A DNA stretch of 34,119 nt from Gemmatimonadales bacterium (GTDB lineage Bacteria > Gemmatimonadota > Glassbacteria > GWA2-58-10): the NCBI GenBank assembly GCA_024278175.1, contig JAJRTS010000013.1:1-34119 (forward strand), in the 5' to 3' direction. Below are positions 1 to 7,370 of the stretch, in pieces. The notes beneath the pieces were generated by a model. That model ran no database searches and was not told where the DNA came from. It worked only from the letters and a program-made list of their open reading frames with translations. Each line of letters starts with the position of its first letter. Position 1 is the stretch's first letter. A program made the translations under genes and the position numbers.

Positions 1-80
1 CGTTTCTTTTGCCGGTCCTGTTACCTATGCTATATCAGGCAGTTGCATCGCTCACGCCATTTTGGGCTGTAATAGCGGAA

Positions 81-132
81 AACGGCCCTTGACAACCTTA
101 TTCCCATACTTTTGAATTTTTCAACACGCTTC
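81..132. repeat. Dispersed repeat R1, copy 1
   Basis: About 52 bp closely matching 30061-30113. Shared blocks are AACGGCCCTTGACAACC, CCCATACTT, TTTTTCAACA and GCTTC, with divergent bases between them. It lies just past the 3' end of the NagA-like gene. A shortened, inverted relative may lie at 32550-32580. The rest of 1-183 shows no gene. Confidence 0.6.
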
Positions 133-183
133 TAAAGAATCCCATAAACCAAGGTAGTTCTGTTTAATTTACGATTAAGCTTG

Positions 184-1527
184 TCACCCTGCAAACTTTT
201 TCCCCGCAACGTACACCTGCTTCGGTGTAAAAGTCGCGTCATCGCCGCCGGTTACCTCGGCCACCACCAGGTCGGCCTCGAACCCCTCCGCCACCGCGCC
301 CACCCGGCGGCCCCATGAGCCATCGTACATGCCGCTCACCCTGGCGGGCACGGTTGAGCACATAACCGACGCCAGCCCCACGGCCTCGTCCAGCGGGTGG
401 GCCGGGTGGCTGCGGACCCAGTTGCCTTCCAGTTCCACGCTGAGGATTTTTACCAGGTTCCCGAACACGTCGTTCATGTTGACTATCGCTCCGAACAGCA
501 CCGAGGCGTCGCAGGTTTTAACCTCCGGCTCCGGTATCTCTCGCACGTTGCCCTCGCTGTCGCGGCGGCCGGTGACGCAAATATAGTGGTGCTCGTGGTC
601 CACCCGGCCCAGTACGCCGTTGATCTCGAACTCGTCCTCCGGCGCATCGGTGGGGAACATGCTGTCGCTGACCGCGATCACCCGCTCCGCTCCCTTGCGC
701 GAGATCACATCGCGCACCACCCGGCCGTCCACATGCACCAGGTCCACGATCAGCTCCACCGAGATACGGTCGTCGCGAAGAGCGGCCTGGAGCGTGCCCC
801 CGTTGTCGAACGACTTGGTGCTGCTGCCGGTGGGTCCGTTGAGCAGATGCACGAAATAGCTCGTGCCGCGCTCGACAGCCCTGGTCAGCTGGTCGGCGGT
901 GGGCTTGCAGTGCCCGGCGGCGGCCACCAGCCCTTTGGAGACAATGTACTCGATCAGCTCCAGGCTCTCCTCACCGAACTCCGGGGCCACGTTGACAAAA
1001 CGCACCACGCCGCTGGAGAGCAGGCGGTCCAGGATCTTCCGGTCCGGGCGGAACATGTACGCCGGGTTCTGCGCGCCGCAGTTGGCGGGGTTCATAAACG
1101 TGCCCTCCACCAGCGCGCCGCACAGCTCGGTCCCCATCGGCCCGGCCTGCCAGCGGCGGCGGAACTCGGCCATGCCCGCCAGGTAGTCTTCAATCTCATC
1201 GAGCGGCGCGGCCAGCGTGGCCGGAAAAATCCCGGTCACTCCCAGCTTTACCAGGCTGCGGGAGACTTGCTCCAGGCGGTCTGCATGGGCTGCGGGCGAG
1301 GAGATTTTCCGTAGCAGGGCCACCCCGTCGTTGATATGCATGTCGATCAGGCCGGGCATGATGTAGGCCCCGGCCACGTCCACCACTTCCGCGCCGCCTC
1401 CAGCCTGCGGTCCGAATCGCCCGGCGCGGATTATTCTGCCATCCGCGATCTCCACCGATCCCTGTATCACACCTGCCGGGGTGACGACCCTGCCCCCGGT
1501 TAACACCAGTTTTTTTGCTTTCGTCAT
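184..1527 (-). CDS. nagA: NagA-like N-acetylglucosamine-6-phosphate deacetylase (amidohydrolase)
   Basis: The 447-residue protein is a metal-dependent amidohydrolase most like NagA, which removes the acetyl group from N-acetylglucosamine-6-phosphate in the cytoplasm. The N-terminal strand is followed by PGLIDMHIND (about 58-67), where E. coli NagA has Q-x-N; here the pair is H64 and N66. Further ligand or catalytic positions are E141 in VEGTFMNP, H206 in AAGHCKPT, H227 in FVHLLNG, H265 in LVHVD and D288 in VSDSM, each matching a NagA motif. The length is somewhat above the usual 380-400. It is the last gene of the minus-strand run, 37 bp after yqeY. The start ATG has GGGAG about 11 bases upstream. 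A related acetyl-sugar deacetylase with another substrate is possible; no nagB or transporter is adjacent. Confidence 0.8.
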   Translation of the reverse strand: MTKAKKLVLTGGRVVTPAGVIQGSVEIADGRIIRAGRFGPQAGGGAEVVDVAGAYIMPGLIDMHINDGVALLRKISSPAAHADRLEQVSRSLVKLGVTGIFPATLAAPLDEIEDYLAGMAEFRRRWQAGPMGTELCGALVEGTFMNPANCGAQNPAYMFRPDRKILDRLLSSGVVRFVNVAPEFGEESLELIEYIVSKGLVAAAGHCKPTADQLTRAVERGTSYFVHLLNGPTGSSTKSFDNGGTLQAALRDDRISVELIVDLVHVDGRVVRDVISRKGAERVIAVSDSMFPTDAPEDEFEINGVLGRVDHEHHYICVTGRRDSEGNVREIPEPEVKTCDASVLFGAIVNMNDVFGNLVKILSVELEGNWVRSHPAHPLDEAVGLASVMCSTVPARVSGMYDGSWGRRVGAVAEGFEADLVVAEVTGGDDATFTPKQVYVAGKKFAG

Positions 1528-1564
1528 TTTCGCTTTCGCTCCCGTAACTATTCTTTAACCATTC

Positions 1565-2020
1565 TCAACCCCGGGCCAGTCTTTCGCGCACCATGGCGCT
1601 CACCAGCTTGCCGTCCACGCGGCCCTGCAAACCGGCCATCACGGCGCCGATCACCCGGCCCATCTGCTGCGGACCGGCGGCGTCCAGGCTTTCCATCGCC
1701 TGCTCGATCGCCTGGCGGATCTCCTCCTCGCCGGCCTGCTCGGGGAGGTAGCGTTCCACTATCTCGATCTCCCTGGCGTGCTGCTCGGCCAGCTCGGCCC
1801 GTCCGCCCTTTTCGAACAGTTCCCTGGCTTCCCGGAGCTTCTTGGCGTAGGTGGTGAACACCTTAAGCACCAGCTCGTCGTCAAGCTCCTTCCGGCCGCC
1901 TTTTTTGGTTTTTTCGTTCATCAACTGGCTCTTGAGCATTCTCAGCACGCCGGTGGTCAACTGGTCCCTGGCTTTCATCGCCTGCTTCAGATCATCGAGC
2001 AACTGCTGTTCCACTGACAT
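1565..2020 (-). CDS. yqeY: GatB/YqeY domain protein
   Basis: A 151-residue stand-alone YqeY protein. It has the family's helical layout: an N-terminal part beginning SVEQQLLDDLKQAMKARD, a charged central helix (KKLREARELFEKGGRAELAE) and the C-terminal segment with AGPQQMGRVIGAVMAGL and VDGKLVSAMV. The same fold is the tail domain of GatB, where it contacts tRNA; the role of the free protein is unsettled. The ATG at 2020 is preferred over the in-frame GTG one codon upstream because GGGGGTGA sits directly before it. It lies between the folate cyclo-ligase (114 bp upstream) and the NagA-like gene (37 bp downstream). Confidence 0.88.
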   Translation of the reverse strand: MSVEQQLLDDLKQAMKARDQLTTGVLRMLKSQLMNEKTKKGGRKELDDELVLKVFTTYAKKLREARELFEKGGRAELAEQHAREIEIVERYLPEQAGEEEIRQAIEQAMESLDAAGPQQMGRVIGAVMAGLQGRVDGKLVSAMVRERLARG

Positions 2021-2134
2021 CACTCACCCCCTGATTGCAAAAAAAGCCGACAGAAAAATTTGATTCCTGCCGATAGTTACCGGGTGAATAGTATATGACG
2101 GAAAACAGCTTGTAAAGTGCTCTGGAATGAGAAT

Positions 2135-2722
2135 TCAACCGGCGGGGATAATTTCGTTCTCGGTGACAATCAGATCGACAGGCGTGTCGTGGGGCAGGAC
2201 CGGTACACGGTCGAGGACCTGGAAGCCGAACGCGAGCGCGATCCGAAAAGTGCGTCGCGCGGGCAGAAGGCGGTCGTAGTAGCCTCGGCCGAACCCGAGC
2301 CGACTACCATCGCGTCCGAACGCCAGACCCGGCACCAGGGCCAGGTCCCAGTCCGGCTCGTCCGGGGAAAGACGGGGGGCGCCGGCCGGTTCCAGGATCC
2401 CGAAATGACCCGGAGCCAGGGTGCCGGGATCGGTTAACGGCGCCAGCGTCAACTCAAGCGAGTGCGGATCGACAACCGGTACGCAGATTTTTTTACCATC
2501 GTCCAGGGCGGCGACAATAATCCCCAGCGTGTCCACCTCGCCGGGCTTGCTGCCGACGAACGTGCACAGGTGCGAACAGGTTTTCCATTGCGGCAGCGTG
2601 TGAAGGCTGCGTTCTATGGCCGCGCTCATTCGTTTCCGGCGCCGGGGATCAAGTGAGAGGCGGAGATTTTTCATCCGCTGGCGGAGAGTTTTCTTTTGCC
2701 GCATAACTTGCTTATCGTCCAT
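2135..2722 (-). CDS. 5-formyltetrahydrofolate cyclo-ligase
   Basis: This 195-residue enzyme makes 5,10-methenyl-THF from 5-formyl-THF with ATP, returning stored folate to the one-carbon pool. It has the basic N-terminal helix (RQKKTLRQRMKNLRLSLD), FVGSKPGEVDT near 55, LALVPGLAFGRDG near 128, and the hallmark GFGRGYYDRLL at about 143-153. The start is uncertain: ATG at 2722 overlaps the end of glgA by 11 bp, while ATG at 2704 leaves a 7-bp gap; neither has a strong ribosome site. The open frame extends further upstream only inside glgA and lacks family similarity there. Product identity is secure. A formyl-THF source fits the fmt gene elsewhere in the window. Confidence 0.9.
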   Translation of the reverse strand: MDDKQVMRQKKTLRQRMKNLRLSLDPRRRKRMSAAIERSLHTLPQWKTCSHLCTFVGSKPGEVDTLGIIVAALDDGKKICVPVVDPHSLELTLAPLTDPGTLAPGHFGILEPAGAPRLSPDEPDWDLALVPGLAFGRDGSRLGFGRGYYDRLLPARRTFRIALAFGFQVLDRVPVLPHDTPVDLIVTENEIIPAG

Positions 2723-4214
2723 TGCCGCCGCCGTTTTCGCCTTTACCGCCGGCGCTATTTTGCTTGTGCGTTCTGGCCCAACGGAAGACTTCCAGGTGAG
2801 CGCGCGCGGAGACTCCCCAACTGAAATCGGCCTGGAAGGCGTTGTCCACAAGCTTGCGCCAGCGTCCCTGGTCGTTGCGGAAGAGCGAGAGCGCCCTGCT
2901 GAGCCGGTTGGCCATTGCCTTCGAGTCAAACTCGGCGAACTTGAACCCGTTGCCGCGTGCGGGGTCCACGTCCGCGTCGATAACCGTATCATCCAGCCCG
3001 CCGGTGGCGCGCACAACCGGCACGGCGCCGTAGCGAAGGCTGTAGAGCTGGTTAAGGCCGCAGGGCTCGTAGCGGCTCGGCATCAGGAAAATGTCGCTGC
3101 CGGCCTCGATCAGGTGGCTCAGGCGCTCGTTGAAACCGATCACCGTGGAGAATTTTCCGGGCCAGCGCTGAGCGAACTCCAGCAGCCGGCTATGGTAGCG
3201 CTCGGCTCCCAGGCCCAGTACGGCGAACTGCACGTCCTGTTCCATGATCCGCTCTATCGACTCGGCCAGCAGCTCCAGGCCCTTCTGCTCCACCAGCCTG
3301 GTAACCATCCCCACCAGCGGGATACCGGGGTTTTCGTCGAGCTTCATCTCGCGCTGCAGCGCGCTCTTGCACCTGGCCTTGCCCCGCAGGCTGGTCCTGT
3401 CGAAATTGGCCGGCAGGTTCGGGTCAGTCCGCGGGTCCCAGCGGCTGTAATTGGCCCCGTTCATGATGCCGAATAATTTGTTCGAATGTGTGCGGATTAT
3501 CCCTTCCAGCCCGAACCCGAACTCATCTGTCTGGATTTCCTCGGCGTACTTGCGGCTGACCGCTATCACCGCATCGCTGAACACGATCCCGCCCTTGAGG
3601 AAATTCATCTGGCCCCAGAATTCCAGGGCGTTCTGGTTGAACAGCTCGGGGCCCAGTCCGGCGGTGACCATCTCCGGCCGGGGAAATATTCCCTGGTAGC
3701 CCAGGTTGTGGATCGTAAGCACCGCGGCGGTGGAGCGAAGGCTGTTAACCGTATCCGGATCGCGGGCCATGTACACCGGCCCCAAGGCTGTGTGCCAGTC
3801 GTGGAAGTGGACCACGTCTGGCCGGGGTCTCATGGCGGCGGCAAGCTGGAGAACCGCGCGGGTAAAGAAGACAAACCGCTCGGCGTTGTCCGGGTAATCG
3901 CTGTCGGCGGTGCCGTAAATATTGTCCCGGTCGAAAAAGGTGGGTTGATCGACAAAGAGCACCTCGACTCCCTCGTGGGTTTTGCGCAGTACACTGAAAC
4001 GCTTGTTGAGCCCACCCACCGGCACCGAGCGTCCGTTGCAGCCATAAGGCTTGAGACCATGTTCCAGAGGGTCGATAAACCCATAGCGGGGCAGCGCGAC
4101 CGAAACCCTTGCGCCCAGTGCGGCCAGCGCAGGCGGCAGCGCGCCCAGCACATCGCCCATGCCGCCCGTGCTGGCGAACGGCTCCATTTCGGTGGCTGCG
4201 AGTAGTATTCTCAT
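2712..4214 (-). CDS. glgA: Glycogen synthase (ADP-glucose type, GT5)
   Basis: This 500-residue GT-B glycosyltransferase extends alpha-1,4-glucan from a nucleotide sugar. Visible family motifs are the N-terminal TGGMGDVLGALP, HFHDWHT (136-142), TIHNLGYQG (168-175), R306 and K311 in MVTRLVEQKG, RYEPCGLNQLYSLRYG (from 381, with E383) and ATGGLDDTV. The position equivalent to E. coli Lys15 (KTGGL), which contacts ADP-glucose, is Ser15 here (STGGM). The C-terminal tail is Gly/Lys rich and extends beyond the usual end of about 477. The ATG has GAGGG five bases upstream. It sits in the minus-strand run, with no other glycogen gene beside it. Confidence 0.92.
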   Translation of the reverse strand: MRILLAATEMEPFASTGGMGDVLGALPPALAALGARVSVALPRYGFIDPLEHGLKPYGCNGRSVPVGGLNKRFSVLRKTHEGVEVLFVDQPTFFDRDNIYGTADSDYPDNAERFVFFTRAVLQLAAAMRPRPDVVHFHDWHTALGPVYMARDPDTVNSLRSTAAVLTIHNLGYQGIFPRPEMVTAGLGPELFNQNALEFWGQMNFLKGGIVFSDAVIAVSRKYAEEIQTDEFGFGLEGIIRTHSNKLFGIMNGANYSRWDPRTDPNLPANFDRTSLRGKARCKSALQREMKLDENPGIPLVGMVTRLVEQKGLELLAESIERIMEQDVQFAVLGLGAERYHSRLLEFAQRWPGKFSTVIGFNERLSHLIEAGSDIFLMPSRYEPCGLNQLYSLRYGAVPVVRATGGLDDTVIDADVDPARGNGFKFAEFDSKAMANRLSRALSLFRNDQGRWRKLVDNAFQADFSWGVSARAHLEVFRWARTHKQNSAGGKGENGGGNGR

Positions 4215-4322
4215 CGAACCCTCGTGTTTGCAGCGGGGGTAATCTTCAGCGGTCCATTGCCGGTATCACGCCCAAATGATGGGCACGGCAGCCGGCCGGT
4301 ACGTCAGGGGCCGCTCTTCTCA

Positions 4323-4976
4323 TCAGAGAAAGATTCCGTTGATTCCGTGCCAGCCGAAGTATACGGCGAAAAATACGAGAATCACCGCGCAAACCCGGAT
4401 CATCCCGCGATAAAGACCATCGGAGAGCCAGCGTTTGCCGCCGGTTGTCAGAGTGCTGATTACGGTGTACCAGGCCAGGTCGGCAAAAATGTGGCCCGCC
4501 AGGAACGTTGTCAGGCCGGCCGCGCCAAGCTTGCGGGCTATCGCCATGTAACCCAGCCCGATAGTGGCCCACCAGAGAATCCAGTAAGGATTCGACACGC
4601 TGGTGACGATTCCGGCCCAGAACGGGTGAACATCAACCAGGCCGTTCCCTTGCTGGCAGTCAGCGGAATCACCAAAGAGAGACAGCTTGCCGGCGCCGCG
4701 CAGCATCCCGACACCCATCCAGAGTAACATCGCACCGCCGGCCACTGCGAAAAAAGCGAGTACCGTGGCGTTCTGCAGAAATTCCGCCAGGCCCAGGATC
4801 ACCGCCGCCACCAGCGCGCTCTCCAGCACGGCGTGGCCCAGCACCGCGACCGGCCCGGTAAGCGCGCCGCGCCTGGGGCTCTGGCCCACTACCGCCACCA
4901 GCATCGGACCCGGCATCATCGCTCCCGAAAGCCCGAGTACGAACGAGCCGACAAATATCCCGACCAGCGTATCCAT
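4323..4976 (-). CDS. LysE-family membrane exporter
   Basis: A 217-residue inner-membrane protein with about six hydrophobic segments. The family signature is near the N-terminus: GAMMPGPMLVAVVGQSPRRG followed by GHAVLES. Later segments include NPYWILWWATIGLGYM, typical of the LysE/RhtB superfamily, which exports amino acids such as lysine, threonine or homoserine lactones. Substrate cannot be read from sequence. The start lies 7 bp after the NRAMP-like stop, which suggests translational coupling; the ribosome site (GGGATAA) is weak. The following 108 bp before glgA holds no gene I can support. Confidence 0.85.
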   Translation of the reverse strand: MDTLVGIFVGSFVLGLSGAMMPGPMLVAVVGQSPRRGALTGPVAVLGHAVLESALVAAVILGLAEFLQNATVLAFFAVAGGAMLLWMGVGMLRGAGKLSLFGDSADCQQGNGLVDVHPFWAGIVTSVSNPYWILWWATIGLGYMAIARKLGAAGLTTFLAGHIFADLAWYTVISTLTTGGKRWLSDGLYRGMIRVCAVILVFFAVYFGWHGINGIFL

Positions 4977-4983
4977 CCTGCAG

Positions 4984-6207
4984 TTATCCCGTAAGCCTGC
5001 CGTAAAGGTTGATAACCGTGTTGACCGCCAGCAGGCAGACCGCCAGCACGCCCAGCGCGCCGATCACGTTTACCCACCACGCGGGCCGTGCATCGCCCAT
5101 CAGGTCGCGCTTGTTCGACAGCCAGAGGATCATGAACGAGATGAGCGGGACCATGATAACGGTGGCCGCCTGGGCCACTATGATCGAGTTGACCGGCGAG
5201 AACCTGCTGCTGGCAGCCGCGGCGGCGGTTCCCGCGAGCAGAATCAGCGCCGCGAAGCGTTTGCTCCACGGGCTGGCCACTCTGCCGCCGATATTGAGCG
5301 CATCGGAGAGGATCGTTCCGCCCAGCACGGCGTTACCCAGGAACGAGCTGAAACTGGCCCCCCACAGGCCCAGGCAGAACAGGTACATCGCCGAGCGGCC
5401 CAGCAACGGCTCAAGCTGAACCGCCATGTCCGCGGCGCTGCGCACGGTTATCCCGCGGCTGCCCAGCACCGTGCTGGCGGTAATCATCAGCACCAGCCCG
5501 ATCAGGGGGAGCGCCACGATCCCCACCGCGCTGTCGCGCAGGACCTTGCCCAGCTCGGCGGGGCCCCATTTTTTTTCCTGCACCAGGTAAATCTGGAAAA
5601 GCGCGGCCGCCACCGAAAAGGTGGTCGCCACCACCGCCGCGATCAGCGGGATGCTGCCGGGGTCGATAGCCGAGGGGATGAACCCGCGCGCCACCTCGCC
5701 CAGATCGGGCCGGGCCACGACGAGGTTGGTAAAAAAGGCGACTATCATGATCCCCACCAGCGCCATCATCAGTTTTTCAATCGCCTGGTAGAGGCTGGAA
5801 AAGAGGAACATGAAGCAGATGGCGATCAGGGTGAATACCAGCGCCCAGAGCCAGACCGGCCCGCCGAACACCGCGTTCATCGCCATGCCCACGCCCAGGT
5901 TGTTGCCCACCTGGAACCCGGCACAGACCAGAAAAGTGAATACGCCGATAACCACCGCCAGCCAGCGCCCGTAGCGCTCGGCTACGATGGTCATGAAGGA
6001 TTTCTCGTTAACCGCGCCGAACCGGGCGGCCAGTATGGTGAATGTCATCATGAACGCGCCGCTGACCAGTGCGATCCAGAGGATTTTGGTGCGCAGGATG
6101 CTGCCGATGGCGGACATGCTGGTGATCGATCCCGGACCCAGCACCACCGCGGCCACGATCAGGCCGGGCCCTAAGCTGCGCAGGATTTTTTTGATTGTGT
6201 TGAGCAA
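4984..6207 (-). CDS. NRAMP-related membrane transporter with altered metal site
   Basis: A 407-residue protein with about 11 membrane segments and the NRAMP layout. The first segment reads GPGLIVAAVVLGPGSITS. Canonical NRAMP proteins have DPGN here, with Asp and Asn binding Mn/Fe; this one has GPGS (24-27). The sixth-helix Met motif (MPHN type) also appears missing, that stretch reading TTFSVAAALFQIYLVQ. It is therefore a divergent NRAMP clade, and its ion is unknown. The start is taken as TTG at 6207, because GAAGGA lies about 8 bases upstream and the protein then begins just before the first conserved segment; the longer ATG frame from 6300 would overlap the DUF3467 gene. It is 49 bp downstream of that gene. 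Confidence 0.82.
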   Translation of the reverse strand: MLNTIKKILRSLGPGLIVAAVVLGPGSITSMSAIGSILRTKILWIALVSGAFMMTFTILAARFGAVNEKSFMTIVAERYGRWLAVVIGVFTFLVCAGFQVGNNLGVGMAMNAVFGGPVWLWALVFTLIAICFMFLFSSLYQAIEKLMMALVGIMIVAFFTNLVVARPDLGEVARGFIPSAIDPGSIPLIAAVVATTFSVAAALFQIYLVQEKKWGPAELGKVLRDSAVGIVALPLIGLVLMITASTVLGSRGITVRSAADMAVQLEPLLGRSAMYLFCLGLWGASFSSFLGNAVLGGTILSDALNIGGRVASPWSKRFAALILLAGTAAAAASSRFSPVNSIIVAQAATVIMVPLISFMILWLSNKRDLMGDARPAWWVNVIGALGVLAVCLLAVNTVINLYGRLTG

Positions 6208-6256
6208 GCTGATGGTCCTTCTTCCAGAGGGGGGGCGATGGCTTGACCGCCCGTGA

Positions 6257-6589
6257 TCAGTGCACTTTGTTCTCGTCCTCGCCTGCCGGCGGCCCGTCAA
6301 CGCTGATCTGCGGCAGATGTCCGCCGGATTCGATCTGGCCGTGCTGGAGCTCGAACTTGGCGATATTATCGGCTATCGCCCGCTGGAGGTTCTTGAAGTT
6401 CTGGGGAGTCATCACGATCCGCGCCTGAATCCGGGCCTTGTTAACCCCGGGCATGATCCGGGCGAAATCGAGAATGAACTCGCTGCTTGAGTGGGTAATC
6501 ACCGCCAGGTTGGCGTAGACCCCCTCCGCCTCCTGCTCGCGGAGCTCCAGATTGATCGTTCGTTCCTGGGACGGCTGTTGCTTACTCAT
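6257..6589 (-). CDS. DUF3467 family protein
   Basis: A 110-residue soluble protein of the DUF3467 family, whose function is not established. Family features are EGVYANLAVITHSSSEFILDF near 24-44, the following DFARIMPGVNKARIQARIVM, and TPQNFKNLQRAIADNIAKFE. The acidic tail (GPPAGEDENK) is low complexity. The start ATG at 6589 is chosen over an upstream in-frame ATG because CCGGAGG precedes it by three bases and similarity begins there. It is the first gene of the minus-strand run; a TTGACA-containing promoter lies at 6636-6664. Confidence 0.85.
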   Translation of the reverse strand: MSKQQPSQERTINLELREQEAEGVYANLAVITHSSSEFILDFARIMPGVNKARIQARIVMTPQNFKNLQRAIADNIAKFELQHGQIESGGHLPQISVDGPPAGEDENKVH

Positions 6590-6635
6590 CGTACCTCCGG
6601 TTATTGTCAGCAGATTTTGGTTGTGCTTTCGCATC

Positions 6636-6664
6636 AAAATGGGAGGCGTCCGGGAGAATGTCAA
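6636..6664 (-). promoter_or_regulatory. Probable sigma70-type promoter for the DUF3467 operon
   Basis: Read on the minus strand, a perfect TTGACA (6659-6664) is separated by 17 bases from CATTTT (6636-6641), a weak -10. Transcription would begin around 6630, about 40 bases before the DUF3467 start. It is close to, but does not overlap, the divergent promoter at 6679-6707. Confidence 0.5.
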
Positions 6665-6678
6665 GAGGCGCAAGCGGG

Positions 6679-6707
6679 TTGAAACGCGGGCCGCCGGGCT
6701 GTAAATT
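6679..6707 (+). promoter_or_regulatory. Probable promoter for the secreted protein/matrixin pair
   Basis: TTGAAA (6679-6684), a 17-base GC-rich spacer and TAAATT (6702-6707). The start would be near 6714, giving an untranslated leader of about 80 bases before the ATG at 6793. Confidence 0.5.
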
Positions 6708-6792
6708 GAATGATTCTTGCAGCGGCCGGAAGGTGGAAGTATGCGGGGCGATTTCCGGCTATGATTGAAAACCGGTCTGGGAGGGAATTTTT

Positions 6793-7365
6793 ATGTGCGC
6801 GGCAAGTCAACTCTGGAAACAAATCCGGCCCGCGTTAGCGCTGACACTGCTGCTGGCGCTGCCGGCGGCGGCTACGATTGTGCGCTACCTTCCGCTGGAG
6901 GAGCAGGCCCACACCGCCGCGGTGGTGGTGGTGGCCGTGGCCGGGGAGCAGAACTGTGCCTGGGGAAGTAACAGTGCGTTGATCTATACCGATACCCGGT
7001 TCAGGGTGGAGCAGTGGGTCAAGGGCCGGGGCGCGGCGGAAACCCTGGTTGCCCGTCAGCTCGGCGGCGTAATCGGCGATATGGGCCAAAGCGTGGCCGG
7101 AACGCCGGTTTTCCGCACCGGTGGCCGCTACGTGCTGTTCCTGGCCGAGCGCGGCGATGGCCGCTACCGGGTGGTGGGGTTTAGCCAGGGGGCCTACCCG
7201 GTGGTGCGTTCGGTGGGGGGCAAGCAGAAAGTAATGCCCAGCCTGGCCTCCGCCGGGGGAGTCGAATTGGTGGGAGGTGTCGGTAAGGGCGGCAACGGCG
7301 ACGGCAAAAAACTGCCGCTGGGTGAGTTCCTCTCCCGGATCAGAAGCATTCTGGGACAGGAGTAG
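6793..7365 (+). CDS. Small secreted protein upstream of the matrixin
   Basis: I do not recognise a named family. The 190-residue product begins with a Sec-type signal: a basic start, the hydrophobic core LALTLLLALPAAA and a likely cut after an Ala near residue 28. The mature part includes TDTRFRVEQWVKGRG, a pattern seen in secreted proteins of unknown role that carry a beta-rich domain, then FRTGGRYVLFLAERGDGRYRVVGFSQGAYPVV. A Gly/Lys-rich linker (GGVGKGGNGDGKK) precedes a short C-terminal helix. GGGAGGG sits seven bases before the ATG. Its stop is five bases from the metalloprotease start, so the two are almost certainly co-transcribed; an inhibitor, chaperone or partner of the protease is possible but only inferred. 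Confidence 0.75.
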   Translation: MCAASQLWKQIRPALALTLLLALPAAATIVRYLPLEEQAHTAAVVVVAVAGEQNCAWGSNSALIYTDTRFRVEQWVKGRGAAETLVARQLGGVIGDMGQSVAGTPVFRTGGRYVLFLAERGDGRYRVVGFSQGAYPVVRSVGGKQKVMPSLASAGGVELVGGVGKGGNGDGKKLPLGEFLSRIRSILGQE

Positions 7366-7370
7366 AGGTG

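Noticed and set aside
75-132. TTGACA in repeat R1 as a promoter
   Set aside because: No acceptable -10 lies 16-18 bases downstream in either copy, and no plus-strand gene follows copy 1.
4687-6174. 495-codon open frame on the plus strand opposite the LysE and NRAMP-like genes
   Set aside because: The translation is Arg/His/Gln/Pro-rich, typical of the complement of membrane-protein codons, and both genes on the other strand are clearly real.
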